Shown here: positions 20,601-32,198 of the stretch, piece after piece
Layout of the letters: each line of letters opens with the position of its first letter
How positions within the stretch are numbered: position 1 is the first letter of the stretch
Assembly: GCA_029747585.1 (NCBI GenBank)
Contig: JAPEVF010000489.1
Coordinates: 1-34,585, forward strand
Reading direction: 5' to 3'
Source of the DNA: Pleurotus djamor
Taxonomy: Eukaryota > Basidiomycota > Agaricomycetes > Agaricales > Pleurotaceae
DNA: 34,585 bases
Made by a program: the position numbers and the translations under genes
The notes under the pieces: generated by a model
Told to the model about the DNA's origin: nothing
What the model saw: the letters and a program-made list of their open reading frames with translations, nothing else
The model's database searches: none

Positions 20601-20857
20601 CAAAGTGATCGTATCGTTGAAACCTTCGGGTGAATTTGGCATGTCCCCAGCAAAAGTCCGTTAATTCCCTTGCGTTAAATAATAGACATAAACTACTTAT
20701 ACATCACGATAATTTACTATCGACCCCAGGTCCCTAATTAAATACGCTCGTGACGACGGGTCCAGTGGTCGTTCGCACAAGCAGTCCGTGGAATCATCAA
20801 GAATCCGTACCTCCCATCACTTGCCCAATTGTAGAGTATCTGCCAATTTACCGGAAG
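17640..20857. other. Gene-poor spacer before the second GATA gene
   Basis: About 3.2 kb with no recognisable protein. The longest open frame is 229 codons on the minus strand (18,787-19,476). It starts at a non-ATG codon, overlaps several open frames on the other strand and shows no domain. The region contains one N at 19538. Part of 20,400-20,857 presumably holds the 3' untranslated region of the minus-strand GATA gene. Confidence 0.5.
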
Positions 20858-21745
20858 CTAAGCCTCGTTATTGAGCATGTCGTGGGCTGACATCCCTGTA
20901 TACGTCGTTGAAGTAAAGTCATTGTGGACGTCATGAACATTCGATACACGGGTGTGGACCGGTGTAGGGAGGTTCAGACAACCGTTTCTGTCATCGAGAC
21001 GACGGTTGGCAAGGCTTGATGACGCCCCGCGCCTCGATGGGATCTGTGAGGGTCTCACAATGCCATGGGTGCGCTCATAGAGCCCACACTTGTTGCACAG
21101 CTGTAATGGAAACACAACCCCCGGCAGCTCCATCAGCGACTCGTCCATTCCAATGCAAACGTGGATTTTTCCTCACAATTTTACCCGGGCTCAGTGTCGA
21201 CCGCCTCCAGGTCGAAGTTTCAGGTGAGTGACAGTTGAAACATTGGCGCTTCACTGTGTCGCTCAATTTCGTGGATACGTCGTTCGTGTAGCGAACCTCC
21301 CTGCTATTTGGTCTCTCCATGTGGTAGGGCTTACAGGGATCTGGCCTGTAGCGATGTTGGAAGAGGTTGCGACGAGTAGACTCCCCTGCTGATGGCATTG
21401 GGTATGTGTAGGTCGTATGAACGGGCGTGTCGTATCGATATGGCGGGTGGTGGTCGTTCGAGGCGCGGTGATGGTTAAGTGAACGCGCTTGCAAGCCGTC
21501 CACTCCTGTGAAGTGGGGCGGGTTGTACGCCGTTCCATCCATCGACTCTTCCGTCAACGCGGACTCGTGATGAACTGCGTAAAAGTGGGCGTCCATCTGC
21601 GAAGATCGCGAAGATTGATGATGGCGGTTATCGAGCTGCAGGTCAGACATCCTGACGGTAAACTCGGTGAGCGAACAGAAGTAAAGGAGGAGAGCACAAC
21701 TGACGTGTTGTAGGCAAAGGTCGCTACGTTGTCGCGGGCTGGCAT
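20858..21745 (-). CDS. GATA-type zinc-finger transcription factor (second of two)
   Basis: Three exons (complement), 21705..21745, 21177..21651 and 20858..21100, give 252 aa. An in-frame TAA just upstream of the ATG fixes the start (MPARDNVATFAYNT). The 53-nt first intron and 76-nt second intron are GT-AG and in phase. The finger is Cys151-x2-Cys154-x19-Cys174-x2-Cys177 (CFNC, TSTWRRSTLSPGKIL, CNKCGLYERTH), split by intron 2 exactly before the second Cys pair. It shares with the first GATA protein the block TKLSD-x-V-x-R-x-CFNC before the finger and RP-x-Q-x-P-x-RRG after it, so the two look paralogous. The N-terminal part is rich in His, Tyr and Pro and lacks other domains. The protein probably acts in the nucleus as a sequence-specific regulator; targets are unknown. 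It points toward the other GATA gene across 6 kb. Confidence 0.82.
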
Positions 21746-24700
21746 CGACGAACTCGAGACGACTTAGACGCGAATGATTCGGTGATGCAAGATGATGGTT
21801 GATGAAGGTTCCTTCGAAGTTGATGTCGGAGTTGTCGAAGATGCAGAAAAAAATTGTGATGTCGTCCTAAATGAGGTTCGAGGTCTTCCCGGTCAGCGCC
21901 CATGAATGTTCATTCTGATAATTACTCACAGGAATTGCAAACGGGTGGAGGCGTCGAATGGGAGCCGAGGAGCCAGGGCTGGTTTTAAACGGAACAGAAC
22001 ACCTGTGACTCTGTTGCGAGGGCGTAACGACATTGAAAGCGCTGTACGTCTCTGATCTTTGTTGATATCATGGCCGTTTTCGTTTACAAAGGCCAAAGTG
22101 ACTCGTGCATTGACGATCAAGATTTTTACTCCCATTTTAGACATGTGTGGCTCCTACACTTTTGAACGGCTGTTTCAGCCTAGATCTCAGACTGACTTGT
22201 GCCTCTGCGAAATGCGAAATACCTCTTCTCCCCCCATACCGTCAGCATCGCCTTCGCCTCGCTCGTCTCGTGGCTATTGTGCCAGCTTGACGCGCTGGCG
22301 AAGCCATCACTGGGATAATGTCTAAATGGACTCTCAGTCGTCCTCACCTGTGTACACCTCTACACATTGAACCTCACCGTGGAGCGAGGCGTGCTATAAT
22401 TACGCACCGTAGGCCCACCAATCAGTCGCCACATCATCTGTTAGCAACTCAACCATTTCCCAAACAGACGTGCACAACTACCCCATCGCTCTCCCTGACA
22501 GCCACACAGTTCTGATGCTGCGTTGTTCCAGGACACAAAAGAGTTCAACGCCTCTGGGACACTGAGCCTATGCCTCATCCCCATGGACCTGGTGATAGAA
22601 TACAAGGACCATGACATCGAATCTTTTCTTCAACGATTGATACCTCAGCCCATGGTGCTTTCCACGGCGATCTGCGATCACTTTTTTGATCATTTTCATG
22701 ATGACGATAACTGCGCCCCTAACCCAGTGCACGGGTACCACGAGACGGCTTTCTTCTCAAAGTCATATCTCTGGCCCCTGCGAGGCCACTGCCATCAAAA
22801 CCGGCGCATCACGACTATGATAATTTGACGTGGCGACGCACATATCTCATGGGAACGCCGAGAACCGCGCATTTCATTACCTCGAGGACCCAGTGATAAC
22901 ACACGCTCCCAGTTCTTGCGAGCGTCTGCGGCGGAAACCCACATCGAACTTCAGGATGCATGTACACACGTTATTCCTCCGTTCTCACAACGGGTTCCTT
23001 GCATAATTTGCCTCCTCCCTTATTCAAACAACAAGCCCAGCGCATCAAACTCTACGTTTTTACNGGACGGCATCTACGCACATTTCACCAGAATTCCATN
23101 CCCCATGAAGNCTCTTACTTCCCACGTCATTACCTCCTCTGACAACGGAAGTCTCGCTTCATTTTTTTCCAGTNNTTGATCGAGCATTTGTAGACTCGGC
23201 GANGCCCCCCTGAAGCGTGGAGCCATGTTCTTCAGGGCCACCTACTTACTTGAAGATTCCACCCAGAACGTCTCACGCCTGAACGACATCGTCCCGAACT
23301 CGTCAAATATAGACTTTCGAATCAAGACAAAGCGATGTTAAGGTTTGGCCATGGATTGGACGGATAACATGATGCGAGCCTTGCGGTGACGCTTGGACAG
23401 TCCTGTAACTGCGCACGTTCAACCTCTCACATTCTGGGTGCCGTCTTTGCGGACACTCATTACTTGAGCTCCGGCTCGGTCTTTTCCTGACCCAAGAGGG
23501 ACCATCCACCTTCGCCAGCCCGCCACGAAGACTTTTCGTCATTTTCTGCTACTTTTTACCCTTCTTTCCTTTTAAGCTTATGTCGCCGTTTTCTCGGTTC
23601 CGATATATTCGAATGAGCATGTGGGGCATCCTTCTCATGATGTTTTTAGCTCTCAAAACCGGCCTGTGGTAATGTCACGCGGGCGCATGCAAGGTGAGTA
23701 AGTCACTTTGCCTTTCAGCTGTTCCTTCTGATGGATGATGGAGCATATTGTCTGCCGTCATCTACCCACACTTTGTCCTTGCTTCTCTCCCTCTCCACGG
23801 CCGTCTACTTACTGGGCACGGGATTGTATTCTACCGATGTGGGTTTGGCACATCAGCGCTGGCAAGTCAGGCTTCTTCGCTCGAGCTCCCTACTAAACTA
23901 GGCTTGAGCGACATGATAATGGAAGCCTTGCGAACTGCCGCACACAAAGGTTCTTAGTACGTTCAAGCTTCCTTCCTTCTCTCGCTTTCCATTAATTCAT
24001 ATTGCGCAATCAGCTCGGTTGGAAGGCTTCCTTACTAATCTATCAAACCCATCACCCATCGCTGAACATCAATCATGTCGTCGAAAATAGGCTCGACTTG
24101 GAGTACCTTTGGGGGAACTTTGTTTGCTGAGATCAAGATGAGCCCATCGACTCGGTCTCTTCAATTGCACTGCTTAGTGGATCTTTGACAGCAATAAACG
24201 GGTGTCGCATTGGAACAACGCTTCGACGACCGGTCATTGGACTCGTGAATGCAATCAGCTGGCCCTTTCATTACCAGGCGGCGGTGCATGCAAAGGTCGC
24301 CACTAATTCAAGGAACCCGAGCTTTCCACAACACCGATCGCTAGTGGGACTATCCTTAGTTCAGTATTATCCTCTAATCAACCACTTTCTCGTCTTGTCC
24401 GTCGTTGATGTTAGTTGCAATCACATCACGACTCCATTCATCACGGCGCTCGTCCGACTTTGAAATATCCAAGAGCCCGTTGCGATCTGTCACTGGTTCC
24501 TCTCGTTTACTTACTCTAGGAACACTCCGTGCAGTCCCAACCTCGTCAGCCTGTCATCTTCATAGTCTTTCTCTGGCTTCTCTGGAATACCTCAGTGTCC
24601 TAGTCCCTTTCTGGCACACAAACCTTTGCTTCCACCGTCCGTGACGCGACAGTTTCTATCTACATTCCGGCGTGTCACCTTCCTCACTCTAAGCTCAATC

Positions 24701-25610
24701 AAATTTGCATTGCCATGACCGTTTTGATTGAAGTCTGATCAAACCGCGAATTATTTGACCGTCAATTTCTCATCTATGTATTGCCATTCATCCACAAGGT
24801 CAGTGGGCTCTTCAGGCGCACAAACCCCGGCATGAGAATGAGGCTCTGCTCTGTCTCATTCTCATAGTCACCCCTGGTTTCACCCGGGCACCAAGGGGCC
24901 CTAGTCATCTAGCCCTCTGCGCAAACCCTTACCCTTACCATGGTTCTCTTTGCTCGGTGACCAGTGACCATCAGCCACGGCGCTTCCGTGGGAGGAATCA
25001 CTTGGAATGTGCACGCCGAACCCGGGGTACTCTGCGCAGTGTGTTCGTATTTCTCTCGATTTGAACGTCTCTGGTCAAAGTACAGTCTTTCAACGTTTCG
25101 AGACATCAAGCCCAAACTAAGTATATTGATCGAATCAAACCCTTGAGGAAATTCCTTCCACATCGTAGGCCAAGCACGTACAGGATTACCCGTCCTCGAG
25201 CAGCGAAGCCAGTTTANTTTTTTCTTGGGAATTTCCTTCGCTTCCTTCAGCTGTGTAGTATATTATGAGCCCAGCTGCTAGGTGTAGCTTGTCGCTCATA
25301 GACATCAGTGACTGGCATCGAACGCGGGTTGCCTCAGAAGTACTAGCCTTCAGTGAAACTCGTAGTTTTTGCTTTACTTGTAAAAGCCCGCAACATCAGA
25401 TATATGTACCGGAAATCTGATGGAACGCATCATTGGAATTGGAAGTATCTATTTTAGCCGACACAGGTGCACGCGGTGATGGGAGAGAACCAAACGCAAC
25501 GGGCGCCAATTCCTGTGCAGCTCTTGCAACCATCCCAAGTGGCTACATCCTACATCAAAAGTTTTCTTTTGTTTCTAATTGAATTTTGAGCAGATTCATC
25601 TACGAGCCGC
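21746..25610. other. Gene-poor region with a cluster of ambiguous bases
   Basis: Nearly 3.9 kb upstream of the second GATA gene without a supportable gene. ORFs of up to 101 codons exist on both strands (for example 22,523-22,828, plus) but lack domains, and splice-supported extensions were not found. Ns sit at 23064, 23100, 23111, 23174-23175, 23203 and 25217. The GATA promoter should be in the left part. A short hydrophobic ORF (about 30 codons, MWGILLMMFLALKTGLW inside it) begins at ATG 23580 after a pyrimidine-rich run, but nothing else supports it. Confidence 0.45.
24832..24865. repeat. Perfect 11-bp inverted repeat (hairpin)
   Basis: ATGAGAATGAG at 24832-24842 pairs with CTCATTCTCAT at 24855-24865 across a 12-nt loop. 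No T run follows and no neighbouring gene explains it. Confidence 0.85.
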
Positions 25611-26547
25611 ATGTCGAATAAAACTGCTTGGTCAAAATCGGCCTCGTCTGTTCCGTCAGATCGTATCAAACCCGCGCAGCATTCGTCTCATCCACAACCG
25701 ACTTTGGGCTCTGGGAAACGAAAGGGGAACGCTTCGAAGGAGCCTGTGAAGAGTAAGGAAGTCATACACTTAGAAACGCTACTGCAGAGAGTCCGTTCGT
25801 ACAACGGCACGGAGAAGGACCCTCACGGTGGATGCTTTTGTCAAGGTCGGCCAAATTCAACCTTCCTTTCCCTGATGAACTCTCTAATGCTCACCAGCCA
25901 GGGAACATGCCTTATCTTCCTACACGCCCATATGCCGTACGTGTGGGCTAATCCTGTGCGTTATCAACCCGCCGTACATGGCCTGCCCGCATTGTGGCAC
26001 AGGCCTGTTACCCACTGAATCCCTGAGAACGACTGTCATCAGTCGGCTGGAGACACAAATAGCTGAAACAATACAGAAGGAACTGGATGAAAAGCAGAAA
26101 CGGGAAGAGGAGGTTCGCCGAGCGGCTGGTGCATTCCCAACGCTATCTACCACTCCCAATCCATCAGCTACTATCACCGCTTCCACAACGCCTTCACCAG
26201 GAACCATGCTACGCTCATCAACCAACGAACCACGCAAAGTGATATCCTTGAACTCTAAAACGAAGAAAGTAACCGTATCAGCATTTGTTCCCTCGCCTTC
26301 GGTTTCACGGCCAGCATCCCGTTCGAGCGTTGAGAATGCTGAAGAAGTGACACGAGTTCCACCACCACCTGCTGAGGCAACCCATGCTAAAAGGCACCCT
26401 GATTCTTCAAGGCCGTGGATGAACTGTTCTATGGATACAGTTATTTACCTGCCGGCGCCGCCGAAAACGGTTCCTTCTCAAGGTGATGGGAAGAGGAGAC
26501 GCAAGAATAGACGGGATCAGTCATCAGCCAATTCTGTCGGATCATAG
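25611..26547 (+). CDS. ASC-1/TRIP4-type zinc-finger protein (zf-C2HC5), Rqt4-like
   Basis: Two exons, 25611..25845 and 25898..26547, give 294 aa. The acceptor at 25897 was chosen because it restores CFCQAREHALSSYTPICRTC; the next AG downstream breaks the frame. The zinc ligands fit the zf-C2HC5 pattern: Cys75/Cys77, His82, Cys91, Cys94, Cys99, Cys108 and Cys111, ending ACPHCG. This domain occurs in human TRIP4/ASC-1 and in yeast Rqt4, a subunit of the RQC-trigger complex that splits collided ribosomes with the helicase Slh1. A coiled-coil-like charged stretch (QKELDEKQKREEEVRRA) follows, then a Ser/Thr/Pro-rich tail ending in a basic KRRRKNRRD segment. No ASCH domain is present, unlike TRIP4, which makes it closer to the fungal Rqt4 form. 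It stands alone between two gene-poor stretches. Confidence 0.8.
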
Positions 26548-29330
26548 AGATCGCCAGGATCAAAGCTTGATGCATGGTACACAAAGCTGTGGTTGGTGCT
26601 GTCCGTGTCCTCCTAGCTATCACTTGGGGCTATTTTCTTTTCTGATAGATGTTATCGTGATGGGTGCTTGCTTCGTTCGTATCATAGAATTTCCATTCAG
26701 CGAAACTTAAGACTCCCCAATGAAACGAAATTCAACCCCCATCCTTTCCATATCAAGTGCGTTGATGTTGGGACGCCCACAGTGATGCCGCTCAGTTCCC
26801 TCAACATGACAGCTCCCCGTGGGTCCTTGTGTAGCCGTGATATCTCCAAGAAGCTTCCAGGACATATTTTCGACGCGGCACTAGTAGTAAGGCGGTGATA
26901 CCGGTGAGACGCCCACGCTTTCGATGGGTATCGATATCGGGAGCCAGCGATCGTGATCTGATGATGCTATCCATACTCTCCTTCCTTCTGCAAAGCTTTG
27001 TTGGACTGCGAAGTCTACCTTTCAGCATATCCAACACTCGAACCTTAGACAACGTGGTATCTCCTCTCATCATTAGTCCATGATCAATTCGCTCGAAAGG
27101 CAGCAATGTCGATGCATCCTTGGGCCCAGGAGTGACTCCTGTGCACCTCCTGAAATTTGAAGTGCCAGCGATCCGATCGAAACACCCTGACTGAGTGCAG
27201 ATGTCACAGACTATGGAGGAACACAATTGGGCTTCGAATGAGCAGCGCCGTTTGTATCTGTGTCCGTATTAGCTGAAACCGCCAGAGCAAGAAGTTCTCC
27301 ATTGTTGGTTACTACCATTTGAAACAACATGGTACTCGTCCGACTACTGTAGAGATGCCCAGATGGGCTGAACGGCGAGCGAGGACCCAACAGGTGATGG
27401 CGGAAAACCAACTAGGTCGAAGATCACGAGCGTCGTGGCCTAGGGGTGACAGGAGGACAGGGGTTCGGAAGTCGTCGCCCTTAGGCTTGTCGTTCCTCGC
27501 GAGAGAGCGCGTGTGGAAACCTTCTCTAGTCGAGGTTGTCTATCTGTATCTACATGAATTATACTATCTTATATACTCGACCTACATGCGTGAAGGAAAT
27601 ATTATTAGGTAAATAGAAATGTATGTGAGATATCTCGCGACAAGCATNAAAACCTACGAATAAAACATGATGTAGCCTCATTCCGGTAGCCGCCCATACA
27701 CCACCCCTACACTACTCGGGTGCATATATCCCAGTCCCGTATACGAGCTAAAGTCCCAGGTCTATGGTGGCTTGTATGCTGGACTTTGCAATGGTCCTGT
27801 CATATCTCTAGATCTCGGCTATCTGTGAGTAATCGTGAACGACGCAAAGTAGCAGAAGTACTCACAGCTGTTACTTCAAATCAAGCGCTGTTGGAAATTT
27901 GCGAAGAATTTCCAAAAACGACACTGTAGTCTGTATCAGCCATTGCAATTGTACTCACTCAGTTGCAGGGGGAACTTCCCTGGGTCTGAGCAGCGTAGAA
28001 CAGATAGACCATTGATATCCCTTGGTGTTTGCCACTGTCGTCAGAAAATGGATCAGCCTTCGTATTTACGCTTAGAATGTATAGCCCTACTTTGGAAGAA
28101 GAATTCGGTCCAAAGCACAGTCACTGAATTTGATCGCTAGCCACTTGACCCGTCTGTTCCATTTTCTCTGGTTGATATTCATGAGCGTCTTTCGCAGGTG
28201 CTCATTGCGCCCGCAGGATACTATGTGACCGTGCTTTGCGATACTTAAGATCTGAGTGAGCCTCAGCCGACTGGCCAGTCGAGTTGAACGAGGTTACAGA
28301 GTACATGATACCGTCGTGGATCCCACACAAGAGCATAAGTATTGGGTCACGCCGTCACTCTTCTCCAAGGGGTCCATGGAAGCGCTGACTGCCTCAGCAC
28401 ATAAGTAGATGATCCATTTTTTCTGCATCTACGGTCGGGCAACCGAACCTTGTGAGCTATATCCGTGATTCCTGGACGTCATACTACCTCTTAGGGCTTC
28501 TGAACTCTCATCACGTCATTCGGAGACTGGGGAGGTCGACCCCTGCGTCGCGGCAGGGGCCAGGAGCAGCCAGAGCCTACCTTTGACCGAGAAAAAATCA
28601 CGTCTACCAGTGGGGCTAAGTGCTTGAGTTTTCATCGGCAGGGTCTCACCGAAGTGATGCGTACACATTCTTCAACCTACACCGATAAATGGAAGCATCC
28701 CAGACCACAAGTGAAATGATACCCCCCGTGAACTCAATAACCCCTCAAACCCAGGAATTTTTCGGAGGGGCCTGACGTCTACCGTGTTGCGCAAGCCCAA
28801 ATGCACATAGCCGTGTCCTTCCCGTTCAATGAATGGAGGACACGTCCCCACTGGGACAAAAGTACTTACACCAGTTGGACCTCATACGTCTCATCACGCA
28901 TCGGATCACAGGCACATCGATGAATGCAGCTTGAGGTCTAGGTCTTTTGTCTCCACACATCTTGCACACATCATCGCAGTGGCAGCTCACGCGCGTCGCA
29001 AAGAGCTCCACCCAAGTGCCTGGTCAAAGTCAGTACGCTCAAGCGCCCTCACAGCTTTTTGCACCGTGACATCATCTTTCGGTGGTTTTAGCGTTGATAG
29101 TGGTCGCACACTGCGCACACCATGGACTTCTTAAAGTTATCACTTCAATTCTCCCTGGCAGAGGAAAGCTTGTTCCCCCACATACCTAGGTTCTTTCCCA
29201 TTGCTACTTTCGTGGAAGCGGAAGCTTTTGACGTCGCCCTCGACCCCTCGACCCGATACACCCGTCGTGCTGGTGAGTTTGAACGCTTCTCTCTCTGAGT
29301 TACGTGAATGGAGTCTTGATCTACGTTAGG
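26548..29330. other. Gene-poor region upstream of the kinase gene
   Basis: About 2.8 kb without a supportable gene. A 141-codon minus-strand frame (26,801-27,226) and a shorter one above it (27,211-27,411, ending GELLALAVSANTDTDTNG) read somewhat like protein, but they have no domain and no clear splice link. A short hairpin (CCCCTGC at 28540-28546 with GCAGGGG at 28553-28559) lies in the middle. An ORF from ATG 29122 ends in a good splice donor at 29273, but its phase does not fit the kinase gene. One N lies at 27648. Confidence 0.45.
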
Positions 29331-31844
29331 ATGAGCGGTTTGATCCCCCACTACTTCCCCACATTCCTGTGGAAGTTCTGGCTTTCGGACATGTAAGTGC
29401 CACCCTCCGATCATCACCTCGCCGTGATCAACTAATAACTCACAACCTCACTATCTCCAGTTGTCACACCTCTCGCGTTCTACGTGATCCAAGGGTTCAC
29501 GTCTACGACGTCTACGATAACGAGCTCACCGATGTGCGCGACATTCCCGCGTGCAGCCGGTCTGCTTTCGAGGACTTTCGCGATGAAAGTTTCGTGCCAA
29601 TGAGCGTCGAATGTCTCAAGGTCTTGGAGGACGTGGAGGCCGCCTTCCACAAGCTGGAAAGTCTCGCAGAAGAAGCTCTCACCACCCTCTTCCGCGGCAT
29701 CCCGACGCCGAGCACTAGCCCAAATTCTCCGCGGACGACCAGAGTTGCCTTGACCAGACAACAACTCGACAACATCCGAACTTACCTCGTCTTCCTCCGA
29801 TTTCGAAACAGCTCCAAGTTCGCTGAAATCGTGGACAGCCTCCAACAACCCACATCATACAGCCACGACACGCAGGATTCAAACGCGAAGTCGGTGTTCT
29901 CGCGTCCGTTTTTCTTGCAAGTCCGTCGTAGGGTGATTTTCGAGGGTATCCTTGCGTTTCTGAAGCACAGCCCAGGGGTTTCTAGGCGTAATAGCGTTCG
30001 ACGACGTCCGCCCATGACGCATGATCAGAGGGATGTGTTTCATCGAGCTATGGAGGAGTATTGTTGGAAGTTTTGTGGTGCGGACGTCTTTGTCGGCGTC
30101 GCATCCGAGAAGCAGGAATATATGATGTCGGATACGTGCTACGGGACGTTGCAGGAAGGTTACGTCGATGATCCGTGAGTCTGGGTTCTTGTTCTCTTCG
30201 TCATAAACTTTGTTGGCTCACTAGAACCTTCATTCTAGGCAATTGACGTCAGACCTATTCTTCTCTGTCCTGCCTACCGTCGCAGTGTATATTCTTGCCA
30301 ACGCTGATGCTTCCAGCTCTTGCTCTGAGCATCTGGTGACCCAGCCATCAGCCAAAGTCTTCGTCGACTGCAGCATCGAAACCCCAGTCGACATCTACCT
30401 CCGAAACGCGATGTTACTCCAGACCTACCCTCAGCGCCTCTACTTCACCACCTTCCTCTCAGTAACCCAATCCATCACCTGTTACGACAGCTTCCGGTGG
30501 ATCCCAGAGCATCAAGACTACACTCGGCTGAAACAACGGTGTCGGCATAAACACATCATAGAAGGTGTCACCAAGACGCTTTTGGTGAAAGGGAGAGTTA
30601 TCATAACCGATCTTACGGACGAGGTGGTGAAGTCCGGGAACGAACCACTGCACCATGGTTCGTTCTCGGATGTTTGGAAGGGAGAATGGAAGGATTCGGC
30701 GACGATGAAGCGCCGTGTGGTGAGTCGCCTCTGTCTACTTCGTTTTCGATTGTGATTGCTGTGATCCTGACATGACGGGGTGTATGGAATAGGTTGCAGT
30801 AAAGTTCTTACGGCAGGTTATGGCACAGAACCTCCGCGAGAAACTACTCAAGGTATGATTATCGCTGACCGTTGTATCATTCCGCATTTTGCTGATTTCT
30901 TGTCCATTGGGGGTTAGCGACTTCAAGACGAAGTAGTTGTTTGGCACCGCCTTGATCATCCCAATATTCTCCCCCTCTTTGGGATCGTCCAGAGTCCCAA
31001 TTCGGTTGGAATGGTTTCTCCTTGGTGTGAGAACGGTACGATGTCCCATTACGTTCGACGGCACCCTTCTACCAACAAATTGGACTTGGTGGGGCGCCCT
31101 TCTCCAGTAGATCAGACAGGCGGACTGATACAGCATCATTCTATACAGTTATCCAAGGTAGCTTCTGGGGTGGCTTATCTTCACAGCTTCAAACCTGTTG
31201 TAGTACACGGAGATCTCAAAGGGGTGAGGCGCACTCGGTCCGATTTCTCTCACCTCTCTTGCTGTAAACTAACAATGCGAGGTGGTGTACTAGGGAAACA
31301 TCCTGATTGGGGATGCAGGCGAACCACTGATCACGGACTTTGGCCTGTCTACTGTTGTCGAGGACCTTTCGGATTCTCTCGACTTTGGTTCTTCGTGTTC
31401 TCGAGGGACTACACGGTGGATGGCTCCTGAATTGATCTTTGCGCTTGCTGAGGATAACGGGAAACCACCGATCGTGACTACCCAATGTGACGTTTATTCC
31501 TTCGCGTCTGTTTGCCTCGAGGTATGTGTGCATCTTTCTTGCTCCACCGTGTCTCCCTTTTATCCTAGAGTGGGCGTGATGGCTAAAAATTCCTTGCTGT
31601 TGTATCTTAGGTTTTGACTGGGAGATTGCCATTCTGTCACCGCACAAACGACTATGCCGTCACGCTGGATATTCTCCGAGGAGTTCCCCCTACGGCTGGC
31701 TTGGTGATTTCTGGCGACGAATTTGCTCAGCCTGTTTGGGCGGTGCTCACCCGGTGTTGGGACCGAGAAGCAGTCAGGCGACCTGATATGACTTACGTTG
31801 CCGCGAGGTTTCTTGAACTAACGAAGCAAGATGGTCAATCCTAG
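29331..31844 (+). CDS. DUF4238-like domain fused to a TKL-type protein kinase
   Basis: Eight exons, 29331..29392, 29461..30174, 30239..30719, 30793..30852, 30918..31088, 31149..31223, 31294..31521 and 31611..31844, give 674 aa. Residues 1-250 begin with LIPHYFPTFLWKF and VHVYDVYDNELTDVRDIP and include a LEDVEAAFHKLESLAEEAL helix. They resemble DUF4238, whose function is unknown. A linker (about 290-385) contains DIYLRNAMLLQTYPQRLYFT and HQDYTRLKQRC, a block shared by agaricomycete TKL kinases. The kinase domain (about 390-665) has HGSFSDVWKG (Gly loop), Lys423 in VAVKFL, HGDLKGGNIL with Asp518, DFGLS (Asp536), RWMAPEL (Glu567) and DVYSFASVCLEVLTGRLPF. All residues needed for catalysis are present; HGD replaces HRD, as is common in this group. 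Substrate and pathway are unknown. A 60-nt intron (31089..31148) is in frame and stop-free. The start ATG is the best fit to the first intron phase. Confidence 0.8.
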
Positions 31845-32198
31845 TTCGTCCTTTTTCATGATCAATTCTGTCCGTGTTATTCTCGTTCCATCGCTATCGT
31901 GTAACTGCTATCCTATGTCATCAAGCTATCATTCATTATATTGTACATACACTAACCTATTAGATACCCGCATCTGTAACATTTAAAGGAGCATTCATAC
32001 CATCCGCACCAAGCATATCATAATAGAAATTGCACTGTCAATCAACATAGATGGATCCAAGTGTAAGTAATCCCTCAAATCACCGTCTGCTGCCTGCCAT
32101 GTCACAAGGAAAAGATGCGAAATCGCAAGAATGAACGCTCTGACTGTCTGTCTCGAGCTCTGCACCCGGTGTGCTGGCATCCTCTACGAGCATTCACG
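31845..32198. other. Intergenic region between the kinase and a convergent gene
   Basis: These 354 nt separate two convergent stop codons, so they hold both 3' untranslated regions. The sequence is A/T-richer than its surroundings. Short ORFs here lack any protein-like feature. Confidence 0.5.

Noticed and set aside
27430..27475. tRNA-like box A (TGGCCTAGGGG) and a GGTTCGG segment
   Set aside because: The two boxes are only about 25 nt apart, box B is imperfect and no acceptor stem pairs.
28540..28559. 7-bp GC hairpin as a terminator or RNA element
   Set aside because: The stem is short, no gene ends nearby and fungal transcription does not use such terminators.
29122..29272. Upstream exon of the kinase gene (MDFLKLSLQFSL...)
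   Set aside because: Its donor leaves phase 1, while the exon at 29,331 needs phase 2; joining them gives an immediate stop.
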